Shown: positions 40,660 through 49,912 of the stretch, piece by piece
Layout: every line of letters starts with the position of its first letter
Position numbering within the stretch: position 1 is the stretch's first letter
From: Synechocystis sp. PCC 7509
GTDB taxonomy: Bacteria; Cyanobacteriota; Cyanobacteriia; Cyanobacteriales; Chroococcidiopsidaceae
NCBI RefSeq assembly: GCF_000332075.2
Contig: NZ_ALVU02000001.1
Location: 2,926,324 to 2,990,323, forward strand
DNA length: 64,000 nt
Direction of reading: 5' to 3'
The notes under the pieces: generated by a model
Databases searched by the model: none
Seen by the model: only the letters and a program-made list of their open reading frames with translations
What the model was told of the DNA's origin: nothing
Translations under genes and position numbers: made by a program

Positions 40660-42186
40660 CTATTGCATTCGGTCTATAGTTCGGTATTGAACCGCCTCGG
40701 CAACATGACTAGCACTCAAATTTTCTTCCCCAGCAAGGTCAGCAATAGTTCTTGCTACTTTAAGTATGCGATCGCTGGCTCTTGCTGATAGTCCGAGTTT
40801 ACGAATCGCTACTTCTAATAAATTGCGGCTAGAGTCGTCAAGCGCACACCACTGCTGCAAATGGCGGCTTTGCATGGCAGCATTACAACGAATAGTAGTT
40901 TCTGCTTTAAAACGATTAATAGCCAGATCGCGGGCTTGTTTGACCCGGATACGGACAGGTTCAGACGCTTCCCCCTTGGGTTGAGCCGTGATTTCTTCCG
41001 GCTTTAACCGATTAACCGCAACTTGCAGATCGATTCTATCCATCAACGGCCCCGAAAGCTTTGCCCAATACTGTTCTCTTTGCCGAGGCGAACAACTGCA
41101 AGCTTGGATAGTATCGCCAAAATAGCCGCAAGGACAAGGGTTTGTGCTGGCGATTAACGTAAACTGCGCCGGAAACATCACCGATTGACGAGTGCGCGAC
41201 ACTGTTACATAGCCGTCTTCTAAAGGCTGACGCAAAAATTCCAACACATCGCGCTTAAATTCGGTTAACTCGTCTAGAAACAAGATCCCCCGGTGAGCTA
41301 AAGATATCTCTCCAGGACGGGGAAAACTACCGCCACCAACTAGCGCTGGGCCAGAGGCGGAGTGGTGCGGACTGCGAAAAGGGCGATCGCGTACTAATAA
41401 CCCGCGATTTTTTAATAGTCCAGCTACTGAATGAACTTGAGTTACTTCCAATGATTCCTCAAAACTTAAAGGTGGCAAAATTCCCGGTAAACGCCTAGCT
41501 AACATAGTTTTTCCACTACCAGGCGGCCCGACAAAAACTAAATTATGCCCTCCCGCCGCCGCTATTTCTAAAGCTCTACGGGCGTGAACTTGTCCTTTGA
41601 CATCTTTCAAGTCTGCAATGTGTAATAGCGACGTTGCTAACTGGTTTTCCTCCAATTTTACTGGTTCGTAGCGCTCTGGTTGATTTAAAAAAGTTGCGAC
41701 TTCTGTTAAATATTTGAAACCATACACATCTAGTCCGGCAACGACTGCCGCTTCTTGAGCATTGTCAAAAGGTACAACTAAGCTCGTAATCCCTAGTTTT
41801 TTCGCCGCCGCCGCAATCGGCAAAACTCCCGCCACTGGGCGCAATGTCCCATCAAGGGAAACTTCACCTAAAAATAGATGATCTCCCAATAACTGAGCGC
41901 TCACCTGCTCGGAAGCTGCCATAATACCGACACTAATTGGCAAATCAAAGCTTGGCCCTTCTTTGCGTAAATCTGCGGGTGTTAGGTTAATAATTATTTT
42001 TTTAAGGGGAAAAGCGTAACCAGCATTTTTAATTGCTGCTTTTACTCGTTCGCGAGATTCTTGAACGGCGGTATCTGGGAGTCCTACCAGTACAATTGCT
42101 GGTAAACCGCCTGATACATCAACTTCTACCCCGACTTTGACGGCATCAATCCCAACAATTGCCGCACTCCATACTCTTGCTAACAT
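40660..42186 (-). CDS. YifB/ComM family magnesium-chelatase-like AAA+ ATPase
   Basis: This 508-aa protein has an N-terminal Lon-protease-like domain (residues 1-180, with GLPAIVLVGLPDTAVQESRERV) and an AAA+ motor. The Walker A is VFVGPPGSGKTMLARRLPGI and the Walker B ILFLDELTEF. A C-terminal helical Mg_chelatase_C domain follows (RASDRILKVARTIADLAG). In Vibrio and Haemophilus the homologue ComM is a branch-migrating hexameric helicase that promotes natural transformation. Four cysteines in NPCPCGYFGD...CSCS form a zinc-binding insert. The assignment to the family is secure; a DNA-uptake role here is inferred. Confidence 0.93.
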   Translation of the reverse strand: MLARVWSAAIVGIDAVKVGVEVDVSGGLPAIVLVGLPDTAVQESRERVKAAIKNAGYAFPLKKIIINLTPADLRKEGPSFDLPISVGIMAASEQVSAQLLGDHLFLGEVSLDGTLRPVAGVLPIAAAAKKLGITSLVVPFDNAQEAAVVAGLDVYGFKYLTEVATFLNQPERYEPVKLEENQLATSLLHIADLKDVKGQVHARRALEIAAAGGHNLVFVGPPGSGKTMLARRLPGILPPLSFEESLEVTQVHSVAGLLKNRGLLVRDRPFRSPHHSASGPALVGGGSFPRPGEISLAHRGILFLDELTEFKRDVLEFLRQPLEDGYVTVSRTRQSVMFPAQFTLIASTNPCPCGYFGDTIQACSCSPRQREQYWAKLSGPLMDRIDLQVAVNRLKPEEITAQPKGEASEPVRIRVKQARDLAINRFKAETTIRCNAAMQSRHLQQWCALDDSSRNLLEVAIRKLGLSARASDRILKVARTIADLAGEENLSASHVAEAVQYRTIDRMQ

Positions 42187-42241
42187 TTATTTCATTGCCA
42201 TAACCATTTAGAATCTCTAGCAGAAATACCTGTGAATCTGC

Positions 42242-42592
42242 ATGAGTGAAACTACAGAGACAATTTTTAGTAAAATTATTCGTCGGGAAATACCCGCAGA
42301 TATTGTTTATGAGGATGAGTTGGCGATCGCTTTTAAAGATGTCCATCCCCAAGCACCCGTTCATATCTTAGTAATTCCCAAGCAGCCGATTAAATCTCTA
42401 GTAGATATTACATCTGGCGATCGCGACCTAATGAGTCATTTATTATTAACGGCTCAACAAGTTGCTATAAATGCGGGGCTAAATAATGGCTATCGCTTAG
42501 TTATTAATACCGGTAATGATGGCGGTCAAACCGTTTCCCACATTCACTTACACATTTTGGGCGGTAGACAAATGACTTGGCCACCCGGTTAA
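42242..42592 (+). CDS. HIT family (histidine triad) protein
   Basis: This 116-aa protein is a HINT-type nucleotide hydrolase. The N-terminus has TIFSKIIRREIPADIVYEDE, the middle GYRLVINTGNDGGQTVSHIHLHILGG with the triad HIHLH at about residues 100-104, and the end is RQMTWPPG. Such enzymes hydrolyse adenosine phosphoramidates and similar nucleotides; the physiological substrate is unclear. It is divergent from comM (55 bases between start codons) and precedes psbA by about 140 bases. Confidence 0.94.
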   Translation: MSETTETIFSKIIRREIPADIVYEDELAIAFKDVHPQAPVHILVIPKQPIKSLVDITSGDRDLMSHLLLTAQQVAINAGLNNGYRLVINTGNDGGQTVSHIHLHILGGRQMTWPPG

Positions 42593-42729
42593 ATGTTATA
42601 AGATAAACTAATGACCCCCATAACTTGAGTAAACTTAAAAAGCTTTACAAAAGTAAATATAGGGGTTAAGTTAAGTATAAGGAAGCAAAAAACTTCTGAT
42701 ACATTCCAAAATCAAGCACTTATAAAACA

Positions 42730-43812
42730 ATGACAACAACCTTACAAAGACGCGAAAGCGCCAACGTATGGGAACGGTTCTGTAGCTGGGTAACCTCCAC
42801 AGAAAACCGTCTATACGTAGGCTGGTTCGGAGTATTGATGATCCCCACACTACTCGCCGCCACCACTTGCTTCATCATCGCCTTTATCGCCGCACCTCCC
42901 GTAGACATCGACGGCATCCGCGAGCCGGTAGCAGGTTCATTAATCTACGGAAACAACATCATCACTGGTGCAGTAGTACCATCATCGAACGCGATTGGTT
43001 TGCACTTCTACCCAATTTGGGAAGCAGCTTCCTTAGACGAATGGTTATACAACGGCGGCCCTTACCAATTAGTAGTATTCCACTTTTTGATCGGAATATT
43101 CTGCTACATGGGACGTGAGTGGGAACTATCCTACCGCCTCGGAATGCGCCCTTGGATTGCCGTAGCATATTCAGCGCCCGTAGCCGCAGCCACCGCAGTA
43201 TTTTTAATCTACCCAATTGGACAAGGTTCATTCTCCGACGGAATGCCCCTAGGAATCAGTGGAACATTCAACTTCATGTTAGTATTCCAAGCGGAACACA
43301 ACATCTTGATGCACCCCTTCCACCAGTTAGGAGTAGCCGGAGTATTCGGCGGTTCATTATTCTCCGCCATGCACGGTTCTTTGGTAACTTCTAGCTTAGT
43401 TCGTGAAACAACTGAGACCGAAAGCCAAAACTACGGTTACAAATTCGGACAAGAAGAAGAAACCTACAACATCGTTGCCGCCCACGGTTACTTTGGTCGA
43501 TTGATCTTCCAATACGCATCCTTCAACAACAGCCGTAGCTTGCACTTCTTCCTAGCAGCATGGCCAGTAATTGGGATTTGGTTTACATCCTTGGGCATCA
43601 GCACCATGGCGTTCAACCTCAACGGGTTCAACTTCAACCAGTCAGTAATCGATTCTCAAGGACAAGTAATTGGCACTTGGGCAGACGTACTCAACCGCGC
43701 TAACCTAGGTATGGAAGTAATGCACGAGCGCAATGCTCACAACTTCCCTCTAGACTTGGCGGCCGGTGATGCGACTCCTGTTGCTCTTACTGCTCCTGCG
43801 ATCAACGGTTAA
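42730..43812 (+). CDS. psbA: photosystem II reaction centre protein D1
   Basis: This 360-aa D1 has all key residues: Tyr161 and His190 on the donor side, Cys/His ligand regions, and the C-terminal FPLDLA, processed after A344 by CtpA, followed by a 16-residue extension. Residue 130 is Glu, the hallmark of the high-light/stress D1 isoform (the low-light form has Gln), so this copy may be expressed at high light. Cyanobacteria usually carry several psbA genes; only this one is in the window. There is no clear Shine-Dalgarno before the ATG. The 137-base upstream region is AT-rich and probably holds the light-responsive promoter, not resolved by eye. A terminator follows. Confidence 0.98.
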   Translation: MTTTLQRRESANVWERFCSWVTSTENRLYVGWFGVLMIPTLLAATTCFIIAFIAAPPVDIDGIREPVAGSLIYGNNIITGAVVPSSNAIGLHFYPIWEAASLDEWLYNGGPYQLVVFHFLIGIFCYMGREWELSYRLGMRPWIAVAYSAPVAAATAVFLIYPIGQGSFSDGMPLGISGTFNFMLVFQAEHNILMHPFHQLGVAGVFGGSLFSAMHGSLVTSSLVRETTETESQNYGYKFGQEEETYNIVAAHGYFGRLIFQYASFNNSRSLHFFLAAWPVIGIWFTSLGISTMAFNLNGFNFNQSVIDSQGQVIGTWADVLNRANLGMEVMHERNAHNFPLDLAAGDATPVALTAPAING

Positions 43813-43840
43813 TTTTTAACCCTTCTAGCTAAAATAAATT

Positions 43841-43872
43841 AAAAGGCGCTCTCCACTTGGAGGGCGCTTTTT
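43841..43872 (+). terminator. intrinsic terminator after psbA
   Basis: AAAAGGCGCTCTCC pairs with GGAGGGCGCTTTTT (two G-T pairs) around a four-base loop, followed by a short T-run, 29 bases beyond the stop. It ends only 10 bases before the first in-frame ATG of recR. Confidence 0.9.
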
Positions 43873-43882
43873 GCGTAATAAA

Positions 43883-44545
43883 ATGCGATCGCACTTCCTA
43901 GATTCAAGGAGTGTCATTATATATAAAGAACGTCATGGAGATAAAACAACGGTTTACGCACGCCCTTTAGCTCGTTTAATTGAGCAATTACAGCGCTTAC
44001 CAGGAGTAGGACCTAAAACCGCTCAACGCTTGGCTTTACACATTCTTAAGCGCTCCGAATCCGAAGTACAAGCTTTAGCACAAGCCTTGATTGAAGCCAA
44101 ACAACAAATCGGTTTATGTTCAATTTGCTTTAATTTATCTGCCGAGCCAACTTGTGAAATTTGCCGCAATTCCAACCGCGATCGCCATATAATTTGTGTG
44201 GTTGCTGATGCTCGTGATGTAATTGCTTTAGAAAAAACTAGAGAGTACAACGGCAAATATCATGTATTAGGCGGAGTGCTGTCGCCGATGGAAGGGATTG
44301 GTACAGAGCAACTTAATATCCAACCCCTAGTGCGGAGAGTTAGTCAAGAGCAGCCTAAAGAAGTTATTTTAGCCATTAGTCCCAGCGTCGAAGGCGAAAC
44401 TACAACTTTGTATGTAGGACAATTACTTAAGCCGTTTACAAAAGTCACTAGAATTGCTTTTGGTTTACCTGTGGGTGGAGATTTGGAGTATGCGGACGAA
44501 ATAACTTTAGCAAGAGCTTTAGAAGGTCGCAGGGAGTTAGATTAA
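43883..44545 (+). CDS. recR: recombination mediator RecR
   Basis: RecR helps load RecA at gaps with RecF and RecO. The HhH motif [17 protein letters not shown], the zinc finger [18 protein letters not shown], and the Toprim-like [29 protein letters not shown] stretch are all present. Family members start at the residue before [10 protein letters not shown]. At that place the DNA reads ACG (43949), eight bases after GGAG. An ATT (43916) also follows AAGGAG. The only nearby standard start is ATG 43883, which has no ribosome site and lies 10 bases beyond the psbA terminator. The start is thus unsettled; the reading frame itself is intact and ends at 44545. Confidence 0.92.
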   Translation: MRSHFLDSRSVIIYKERHGDKTTVYARPLARLIEQLQRLPGVGPKTAQRLALHILKRSESEVQALAQALIEAKQQIGLCSICFNLSAEPTCEICRNSNRDRHIICVVADARDVIALEKTREYNGKYHVLGGVLSPMEGIGTEQLNIQPLVRRVSQEQPKEVILAISPSVEGETTTLYVGQLLKPFTKVTRIAFGLPVGGDLEYADEITLARALEGRRELD

Positions 44546-44548
44546 TCT

Positions 44549-45919
44549 TTATTTAGGAGAACCAAAAAAACGAGTAGCAAAATTTTGACTTCGCGTTGGC
44601 GATAAAGTCCGAGCTTTAAGAATCGCCGCCGTCAAAAAAGCGTAAGACAATACTCCTACTACTGCTAATAATAAGCCGCTCAGTAAACCTGTGACATTCC
44701 ATAACGCATGGAGAACCGCCGCCGTTAGGTATCCCACGCCTAAAATTTGCCAACGTTTGCGTGGCTTTAATACGCTTAGACCAATGAAATATCCCAAATA
44801 GCCACTATACGCCATATGTCCGGCTACCGAGCCAATAATCCGAGGAATTAGTAACTGAAATCCTACCAATTGACCAATACTATCACCCGATTGCAAGCCT
44901 ACATTCCGGCTAATTTCCGGGACGTACTGACCGAGAGTTTCTAATAGCGTAAAGCCAACCGCCGAAGCTGTACCCAACAAAATCCCATCCAAAGGCTCCC
45001 AAACACCAATTCGCTCTCGCCAAGGACTGGGGAGCTTTTGACCAATAAAATAAGCTGCTAAAATTGGCAAAGCTTTAAGTAATTCTTCCATCAAACCCGC
45101 GCCGAAGAACATTCTTAACAACAATTGCGGAAAACTAACAGTTTCATCCGGTAGGGGTAAGCGACCAGGTAAAATATTACGGAAAATTAAAATAAATAGT
45201 GGCAATAGGGGACTAAGTAGTATTAAACCTGTACTTAATGCCATGCTAAATAGTACCCACCAGGGCTTATGCTTGCCACAAAGTTGATAAACAAAGTAGT
45301 AGGCAATCCCCGCTAAGTAGGTAGCTACGAGCATTTGATTAAAAAACGCCGTCTCTGGTTGTCCTACCGTCGCAAACATTAAGACAACAAATACGACAGT
45401 AAATATACCTGGGATCAAATAACCTTTTTTGGTTAAATCTTGTCCTGTAGACAGGATAGGAAATAACTGAGTAAAACTTACTCCTTGTTCGGCTTCGGAG
45501 ATTGGAGTTAAGTTAATAGATGATACAGGCGAGGATTTTGGTAATAATTGAAAAATAAATTCTGGCCCATTGTCACCCAGAATTAAGCGATCGCCCGCTT
45601 GCAATATTCGACATCCGAGTAGCGATTCTGCATTAATATACGTGCCATTGGCGCTATTTAGATCGCAAATTAGCCAGCCATTGGGGTCGCAAGGACGAAT
45701 TACCGCATGGCGACGGGAAACTACACCATAGGAGCCATCTATAGCAATTTGGCAACTTGGATCGCGTCCAATGACGATCTCTTGGCTGGTGGACAGGAAG
45801 TAGCGCTCAAAGAGTGGAGACGAATTTGTTACGCCTGCATTTGTAGGCAATTGCTGTAAATAACCCTCACCAAACTCTTTTTCTTTCATCTTGACGGGTG
45901 CTGTACTTGGCAACAGCAT
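44549..45919 (-). CDS. FHA domain fused to PrsW-type intramembrane protease
   Basis: ATG 45919 (or 45889) gives about 456 aa. Residues 25-115 form an FHA phosphothreonine-binding domain (VIGRDPSCQIAIDG, VSRRHAVIR, DLNSANGTYINAESL). From about 165 on, eight or more membrane helices carry PrsW-family motifs: a Glu pair in GAGLMEELLKALPILAA, GFTLLETLGQ and HALWN. PrsW cleaves an anti-sigma factor in Bacillus. The combination suggests a membrane protease recruited by or responding to Thr phosphorylation (Ser/Thr kinases are common in cyanobacteria). It lies downstream of def and a 66-aa membrane protein on the same strand, converging on recR. Confidence 0.85.
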   Translation of the reverse strand: MLLPSTAPVKMKEKEFGEGYLQQLPTNAGVTNSSPLFERYFLSTSQEIVIGRDPSCQIAIDGSYGVVSRRHAVIRPCDPNGWLICDLNSANGTYINAESLLGCRILQAGDRLILGDNGPEFIFQLLPKSSPVSSINLTPISEAEQGVSFTQLFPILSTGQDLTKKGYLIPGIFTVVFVVLMFATVGQPETAFFNQMLVATYLAGIAYYFVYQLCGKHKPWWVLFSMALSTGLILLSPLLPLFILIFRNILPGRLPLPDETVSFPQLLLRMFFGAGLMEELLKALPILAAYFIGQKLPSPWRERIGVWEPLDGILLGTASAVGFTLLETLGQYVPEISRNVGLQSGDSIGQLVGFQLLIPRIIGSVAGHMAYSGYLGYFIGLSVLKPRKRWQILGVGYLTAAVLHALWNVTGLLSGLLLAVVGVLSYAFLTAAILKARTLSPTRSQNFATRFFGSPK

Positions 45920-45964
45920 ATAGCTAAGGCGCGAATTTATTGGACGCAAATAAGGCAGTTTTTG

Positions 45965-46165
45965 CTACTGTTTATTAGCATCGCGCACGGCAGCAAAGAA
46001 AAAGAACACTGTTAAAGGAATAGCCACAGCTAAAATAATACTTGTATTTAAGCTGCCTAAATCGGGATTGCCTGAAGCTAGTTCAAAAATTGAGCCAACG
46101 GACGCGATCGCAGTTATGCAACAACCACCTAAAAATAAGCCGCTTTTGGGAGTCATTGCATTCAT
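45965..46165 (-). CDS. 66-aa two-helix membrane protein
   Basis: This small protein has two hydrophobic segments (SGLFLGGCCITAIASVGSIF and SIILAVAIPLTVFFFFAAV) joined by a short polar loop. I know similar proteins from cyanobacteria but no function. Its ATG overlaps the end of def by four bases and it precedes the FHA-PrsW gene by 15-75 bases, so the three genes probably form one operon (def first). Confidence 0.65.
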   Translation of the reverse strand: MNAMTPKSGLFLGGCCITAIASVGSIFELASGNPDLGSLNTSIILAVAIPLTVFFFFAAVRDANKQ

Positions 46166-46740
46166 AATGCTTCACCGGGAGCGATTGGTTTTACAGCTTT
46201 TGCCGAAAAGCCTTGTTTGGTTAATTCTTGAGTTACCGCTAAACTATTTTGAACTCGATCTACAAATAATACGCCATTGAGATGATCGATTTCGTGCTGA
46301 ATGCAGCGCGACAATAGTTCTGTAGCTCTTAAAGTCTGAGGACGACCCTGTTCGTCTTTGTAGGCTATTTCTACCATTTGCGGGCGGGTTACGTCCATAT
46401 AAACATTGGGAATGCTGAGACAACCTTCTTGAGCGATGCAAAGCTCACTGCTAAGGTGCTTGATGGTAGGATTGATCAAAATTAAAGGCGGATTAGCGGG
46501 ATTGTCTGGTTCGCAGTCAATTACAATTAGCTGTTTTTGTACGGCTACTTGGGGAGCAGCTAAACCGATCCCATCAGCAGTGTACATGGTTTGCAGCATT
46601 TCTCGTGCTAACTGACGAATTTCTGCGTCTATTTTAGACACCCTTTTATTATTTTGCCGCAAAGCGCGATCGCCCAAATACCGAAGCTCTAACGGGGGAT
46701 TGGTTAGTTTTTCTTTCTCAACTGCAACTATAGAAGCCAT
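46162..46740 (-). CDS. def: peptide deformylase
   Basis: The ATG at 46740 is chosen over a TTG two codons earlier, giving 192 aa. All three active-site motifs are present: GIGLAAPQV, EGCLSIP and QHEIDHLNG, with the Cys and two His metal ligands and the catalytic Glu. It removes the formyl group from nascent chains in the cytoplasm. The long N-terminal segment (ASIVAVEKEKLTNPPLELRYLGDRA) is typical of cyanobacterial forms. It overlaps the small membrane protein gene by four bases. Confidence 0.96.
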   Translation of the reverse strand: MASIVAVEKEKLTNPPLELRYLGDRALRQNNKRVSKIDAEIRQLAREMLQTMYTADGIGLAAPQVAVQKQLIVIDCEPDNPANPPLILINPTIKHLSSELCIAQEGCLSIPNVYMDVTRPQMVEIAYKDEQGRPQTLRATELLSRCIQHEIDHLNGVLFVDRVQNSLAVTQELTKQGFSAKAVKPIAPGEAL

Positions 46741-46746
46741 GAACAA

Positions 46747-47133
46747 TACCTATAACTCGCTCTTTTAGCGTTTCCCGAACCTATTTATTTATACTTTAAC
46801 AATTGTTGGCAAATTCAGGTTACTTTGACAGTGGTTGAGGAGCAATAGCAGAGATACTTTTTTTTATTTTTACTGACTAAACCATTCATCGCCAGGAGCG
46901 CTCGGCTTGTTAAGCTAAGATATTTAGGGAGTATAGTCGCCAAAGTATCAGTAATTGAGTTGCCCAAAGGTAAACTAAATATACTTGAATATTTTATACT
47001 AGAGAGCGATCGCCTAGGCAGCGCATAAAATTAAGTTATTTCTAGAACTCCTTTGATCCGCGATTGCGCTTCAGACAATATATTTTTCTAAACTCGTTAT
47101 AACTAGCTAAAACAGCAATTTGGATCGCAAACA
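46747..47133. other. divergent intergenic region def / GAF kinase
   Basis: This 387-base AT-rich region separates def and the kinase. It has one HIP1-like sequence at about 47007 and no gene or tRNA that I can see. No hairpin with T-run and no promoter of consensus quality was noticed. Confidence 0.4.
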
Positions 47134-49014
47134 GTGGAAAGTTCTCAAGCTAACGAAGCATTATTGCAAGAAATAGCCCAAAGACAACGCCTAATCGCCG
47201 AATTAGGTCAACAAACCGAGCGCGAACAATTGATGAGTGCGATCGCCTTGCTAATTTGCTCCTCTTTAAACTTAGAGGAAATACTTAATACTACTGTTAT
47301 TGAAGTTCGCCAATTTCTCAATTGCGATCGCGTTGTAGTTTATCAAGTTGAAGCAAAAACAGGTGTAGCTACGGTAGTGGCGGAATCAACTCAACCAAAT
47401 TATCAATCTTTAATAAATGTAAAAATTCATACACCTTTGTTTGCAGAACGTTTAGGAGACTACAAGCAAGGTAATATCCGCGTACTTAATGATATTCAAC
47501 AACAGGGAAGCCTTACAGCTATCAACCAACTGTTGCAGCAACAACAAGTCAAAGCCGCCTTGATTATGCCTTTACTGTACGGAGGTAAATTTTGGGGGTT
47601 ACTAGCTATCCATCAGTGTTCTGGAGCGCGTCAGTGGCAGCAATTAGAGATAGATTTGCTCCAGCAATTAGCCACCCAAGTATCAATCGCGATTCAGCAA
47701 TCGGAGCTATACCAACAAGTTGTCCAGCTAAATACTAATTTAGAAAATCAAGTTCAAGAGCGTACCAAACAACTACAACAGTCTCTTGAGTACGAGGCAA
47801 TTCTCAAGCGCATCAGCGACGACGTGCGCGATAGTCTAGACGAAAATCAAATTTTGCAAGTAGCAGTATGGGAATTAGCTGTAGCTTTAAATATTGATGG
47901 TTGCGATAGTGCTTTGTACAATATCTCGGAAGCGACAGCCACAATTTGCTACGAGTATACGATTTCTTTACCCACTTCTCAAGGAAAAGTCATGCAAATG
48001 GCAGGATTTCAAGAAGGGTACAACCAATTGTTGCAAGGTCAATATTTTCAGTTTTGCCAGTTAGTACCTGGTTATAGGGGTACAGTGGCGATGCTGGCTT
48101 GTCCCATTTTTGACGATCGCGGAGCTTTAGGCGATTTATGGTTATTTAAGCAACAAAATTGTGATTTTAGCGATCTGGAAATTCGTTTAGTCCAACAAGT
48201 AGCCAACCAATGCGCGATCGCCATGAGACAAGCAAGATTGTATCAAGCATCCATGGTTCAAGTAGAAGAACTAGAAAAATTAAATAATCTCAAAGATGAC
48301 TTTTTAAGCACCGTTTCCCACGAACTGCGCACGCCTCTAGCTAACATGAAAATGGCAATCCAGATGCTAGGATTAACTTTAAATCGTTCTCAAGAGTTGT
48401 TTGCTGAACTGAGAAAACCAGCAAAAGAACAAAATAAAGTTGCTCGTTACTATCAAATATTGCAAAACGAGTGTGAACGAGAGTTAACTTTAATCGACGA
48501 CTTGTTAGATTTGCAACAAATGTATGCGGGCGTACAACCTTTGCTATTGACATCGATTAATTTACAAACTTGGTTGCCGGAAATTGCCGAAGCTTTTAGC
48601 CAACGTCTTAAAAATCAACAGCAACATTTGACTATAGAAGTTGCTCCAGAAGTCTCCAATTTGGTTGGGGATTCTGCTTCCTTAGGGCGGGTTTTGACGG
48701 AATTGCTAGATAATGCTTGCAAATATACGCCCCCAGGCGAAAAAATTGCTATTAAAGCCGTTTCTGACGGACAAATAATGCAAATAAGTGTAACAAACTT
48801 CGGCGTAGAAATTCCCCCTAGCGAACGCGAACGTGTATTTGACCGCTTTTACCGCATTCCTAATAGCGATCCTTGGAAGCAGGGAGGTACAGGGTTGGGA
48901 CTTGCTTTAGTTAAACAAATACTTACGCGCATAAAAGCAACAATTACAGTGGCTGATGGCGATCGCGGACAAACTTGTTTTATGGTAGAAGTACCGTTGA
49001 TGCCTACATTATGA
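47134..49014 (+). CDS. double-GAF sensor histidine kinase
   Basis: This 626-aa cytoplasmic kinase starts at GTG 47134. A first GAF domain (about 30-190) contains LNCDRVVVYQVE and LLYGGKFWGLLAIHQCSGAR, the pattern of phytochrome/CBCR-type GAF domains, but without the Cys-His chromophore dyad. A coiled linker (LENQVQERTKQLQQSLEYE) leads to a second GAF domain (about 225-375). The kinase core has the phosphoacceptor VSHELRTPLANM, N box ELLDNACKYTPPG, and G2 box GTGLGLALVKQI. The ligand is unknown. Its stop codon overlaps the DUF3598 gene start (ATGA), so the two are translationally coupled. Confidence 0.91.
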   Translation: MESSQANEALLQEIAQRQRLIAELGQQTEREQLMSAIALLICSSLNLEEILNTTVIEVRQFLNCDRVVVYQVEAKTGVATVVAESTQPNYQSLINVKIHTPLFAERLGDYKQGNIRVLNDIQQQGSLTAINQLLQQQQVKAALIMPLLYGGKFWGLLAIHQCSGARQWQQLEIDLLQQLATQVSIAIQQSELYQQVVQLNTNLENQVQERTKQLQQSLEYEAILKRISDDVRDSLDENQILQVAVWELAVALNIDGCDSALYNISEATATICYEYTISLPTSQGKVMQMAGFQEGYNQLLQGQYFQFCQLVPGYRGTVAMLACPIFDDRGALGDLWLFKQQNCDFSDLEIRLVQQVANQCAIAMRQARLYQASMVQVEELEKLNNLKDDFLSTVSHELRTPLANMKMAIQMLGLTLNRSQELFAELRKPAKEQNKVARYYQILQNECERELTLIDDLLDLQQMYAGVQPLLLTSINLQTWLPEIAEAFSQRLKNQQQHLTIEVAPEVSNLVGDSASLGRVLTELLDNACKYTPPGEKIAIKAVSDGQIMQISVTNFGVEIPPSERERVFDRFYRIPNSDPWKQGGTGLGLALVKQILTRIKATITVADGDRGQTCFMVEVPLMPTL

Positions 49015-49841
49015 AATCCCAATGGCAATGTTTCTTAGAAAATCTAGGCGAATGGCATGGTTCTTTTACTCGCTTTTCTCCTCAAGGTGAGTTGCTAGAA
49101 GATACGCCAACAATGGTTTCTTTTACAGGAATCAACGATAACCAAACCATTGCTCAAATCGTCCGCCGCTTACCGCCAAATTGTCCCCCAGAAGAACAAG
49201 CTTTTGAATATACTTCAAGTTCGTTAGGACGGGGAATTTTATTTTTTGAAGATGGTGCTTTTTCAACTGGTTCAATTCAATTTTCGCCTCTTGCGGACTT
49301 TGGTGCAGAATTGGGCTTAATACACAATAATCGCCGCTTGCGATTAGTCCAAATATTTAACAAAAGCGGTGAACTAGCAAGATTAACTTTAATTCGCGAA
49401 AAACTTGCGGATGCTACAGAACCAGAAAAAGCTCAACTAACCGTAGATGATTTAGTCGGTACATGGCAAGGCGAAGCTGTTACTTTGTACCCAGATTTGC
49501 GATCGCCTGATACTTATTCTGTAGGACTGAAAATTGAGCGCGGAGGGGAAAACGAACTATTACAGCAACTAACTATTGGCGATCGCAATATTACATCCAA
49601 AGCTACCATCACTGGTACAGTTATTTGCTTTGATAGCGGATATCAAGTATTGCTGCTTCCTGATGGTGCTTCTTCTACTTGCCCATTGCAGCTAAAAGCG
49701 CAAACGGGATTTTTTCTCGAAGTCGGATGGCTAAAGTCGCCCTTGGAACGTCAAAGACTAATTCGTACTTACAATAACCAAGGAGAATGGGTTAATCTTA
49801 CATTAGTTACTGAGTACCGCGTTTCTGCTGACTTACCGTAA
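49011..49841 (+). CDS. DUF3598 family, lipocalin-like protein
   Basis: ATG 49011 overlaps the kinase stop (ATGA); the longer frame from 48975 is not needed. The 276-aa protein starts MKSQWQCFLENLGEWHGSFTRFSPQG and repeats a similar pattern in its second half (LTVDDLVGTWQGEAVTLYPDLR), consistent with two lipocalin-like barrels of the CpcS/CpcT kind. DUF3598 proteins are confined largely to cyanobacteria and plants; their role is unknown, perhaps binding of a lipid or pigment. Coupling to a GAF kinase hints at a sensory link, which is inference. Confidence 0.87.
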   Translation: MKSQWQCFLENLGEWHGSFTRFSPQGELLEDTPTMVSFTGINDNQTIAQIVRRLPPNCPPEEQAFEYTSSSLGRGILFFEDGAFSTGSIQFSPLADFGAELGLIHNNRRLRLVQIFNKSGELARLTLIREKLADATEPEKAQLTVDDLVGTWQGEAVTLYPDLRSPDTYSVGLKIERGGENELLQQLTIGDRNITSKATITGTVICFDSGYQVLLLPDGASSTCPLQLKAQTGFFLEVGWLKSPLERQRLIRTYNNQGEWVNLTLVTEYRVSADLP

Positions 49842-49912
49842 AATTACGCACATTGATAGATGAAACGATATAAATTTTTAGATATAATCTAGTAAAAATA
49901 CTGAGCAGCATC

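Noticed and set aside
42720-43394. Frames of 65-91 aa in other frames of psbA
   Set aside because: Shadows of the highly biased psbA sequence.
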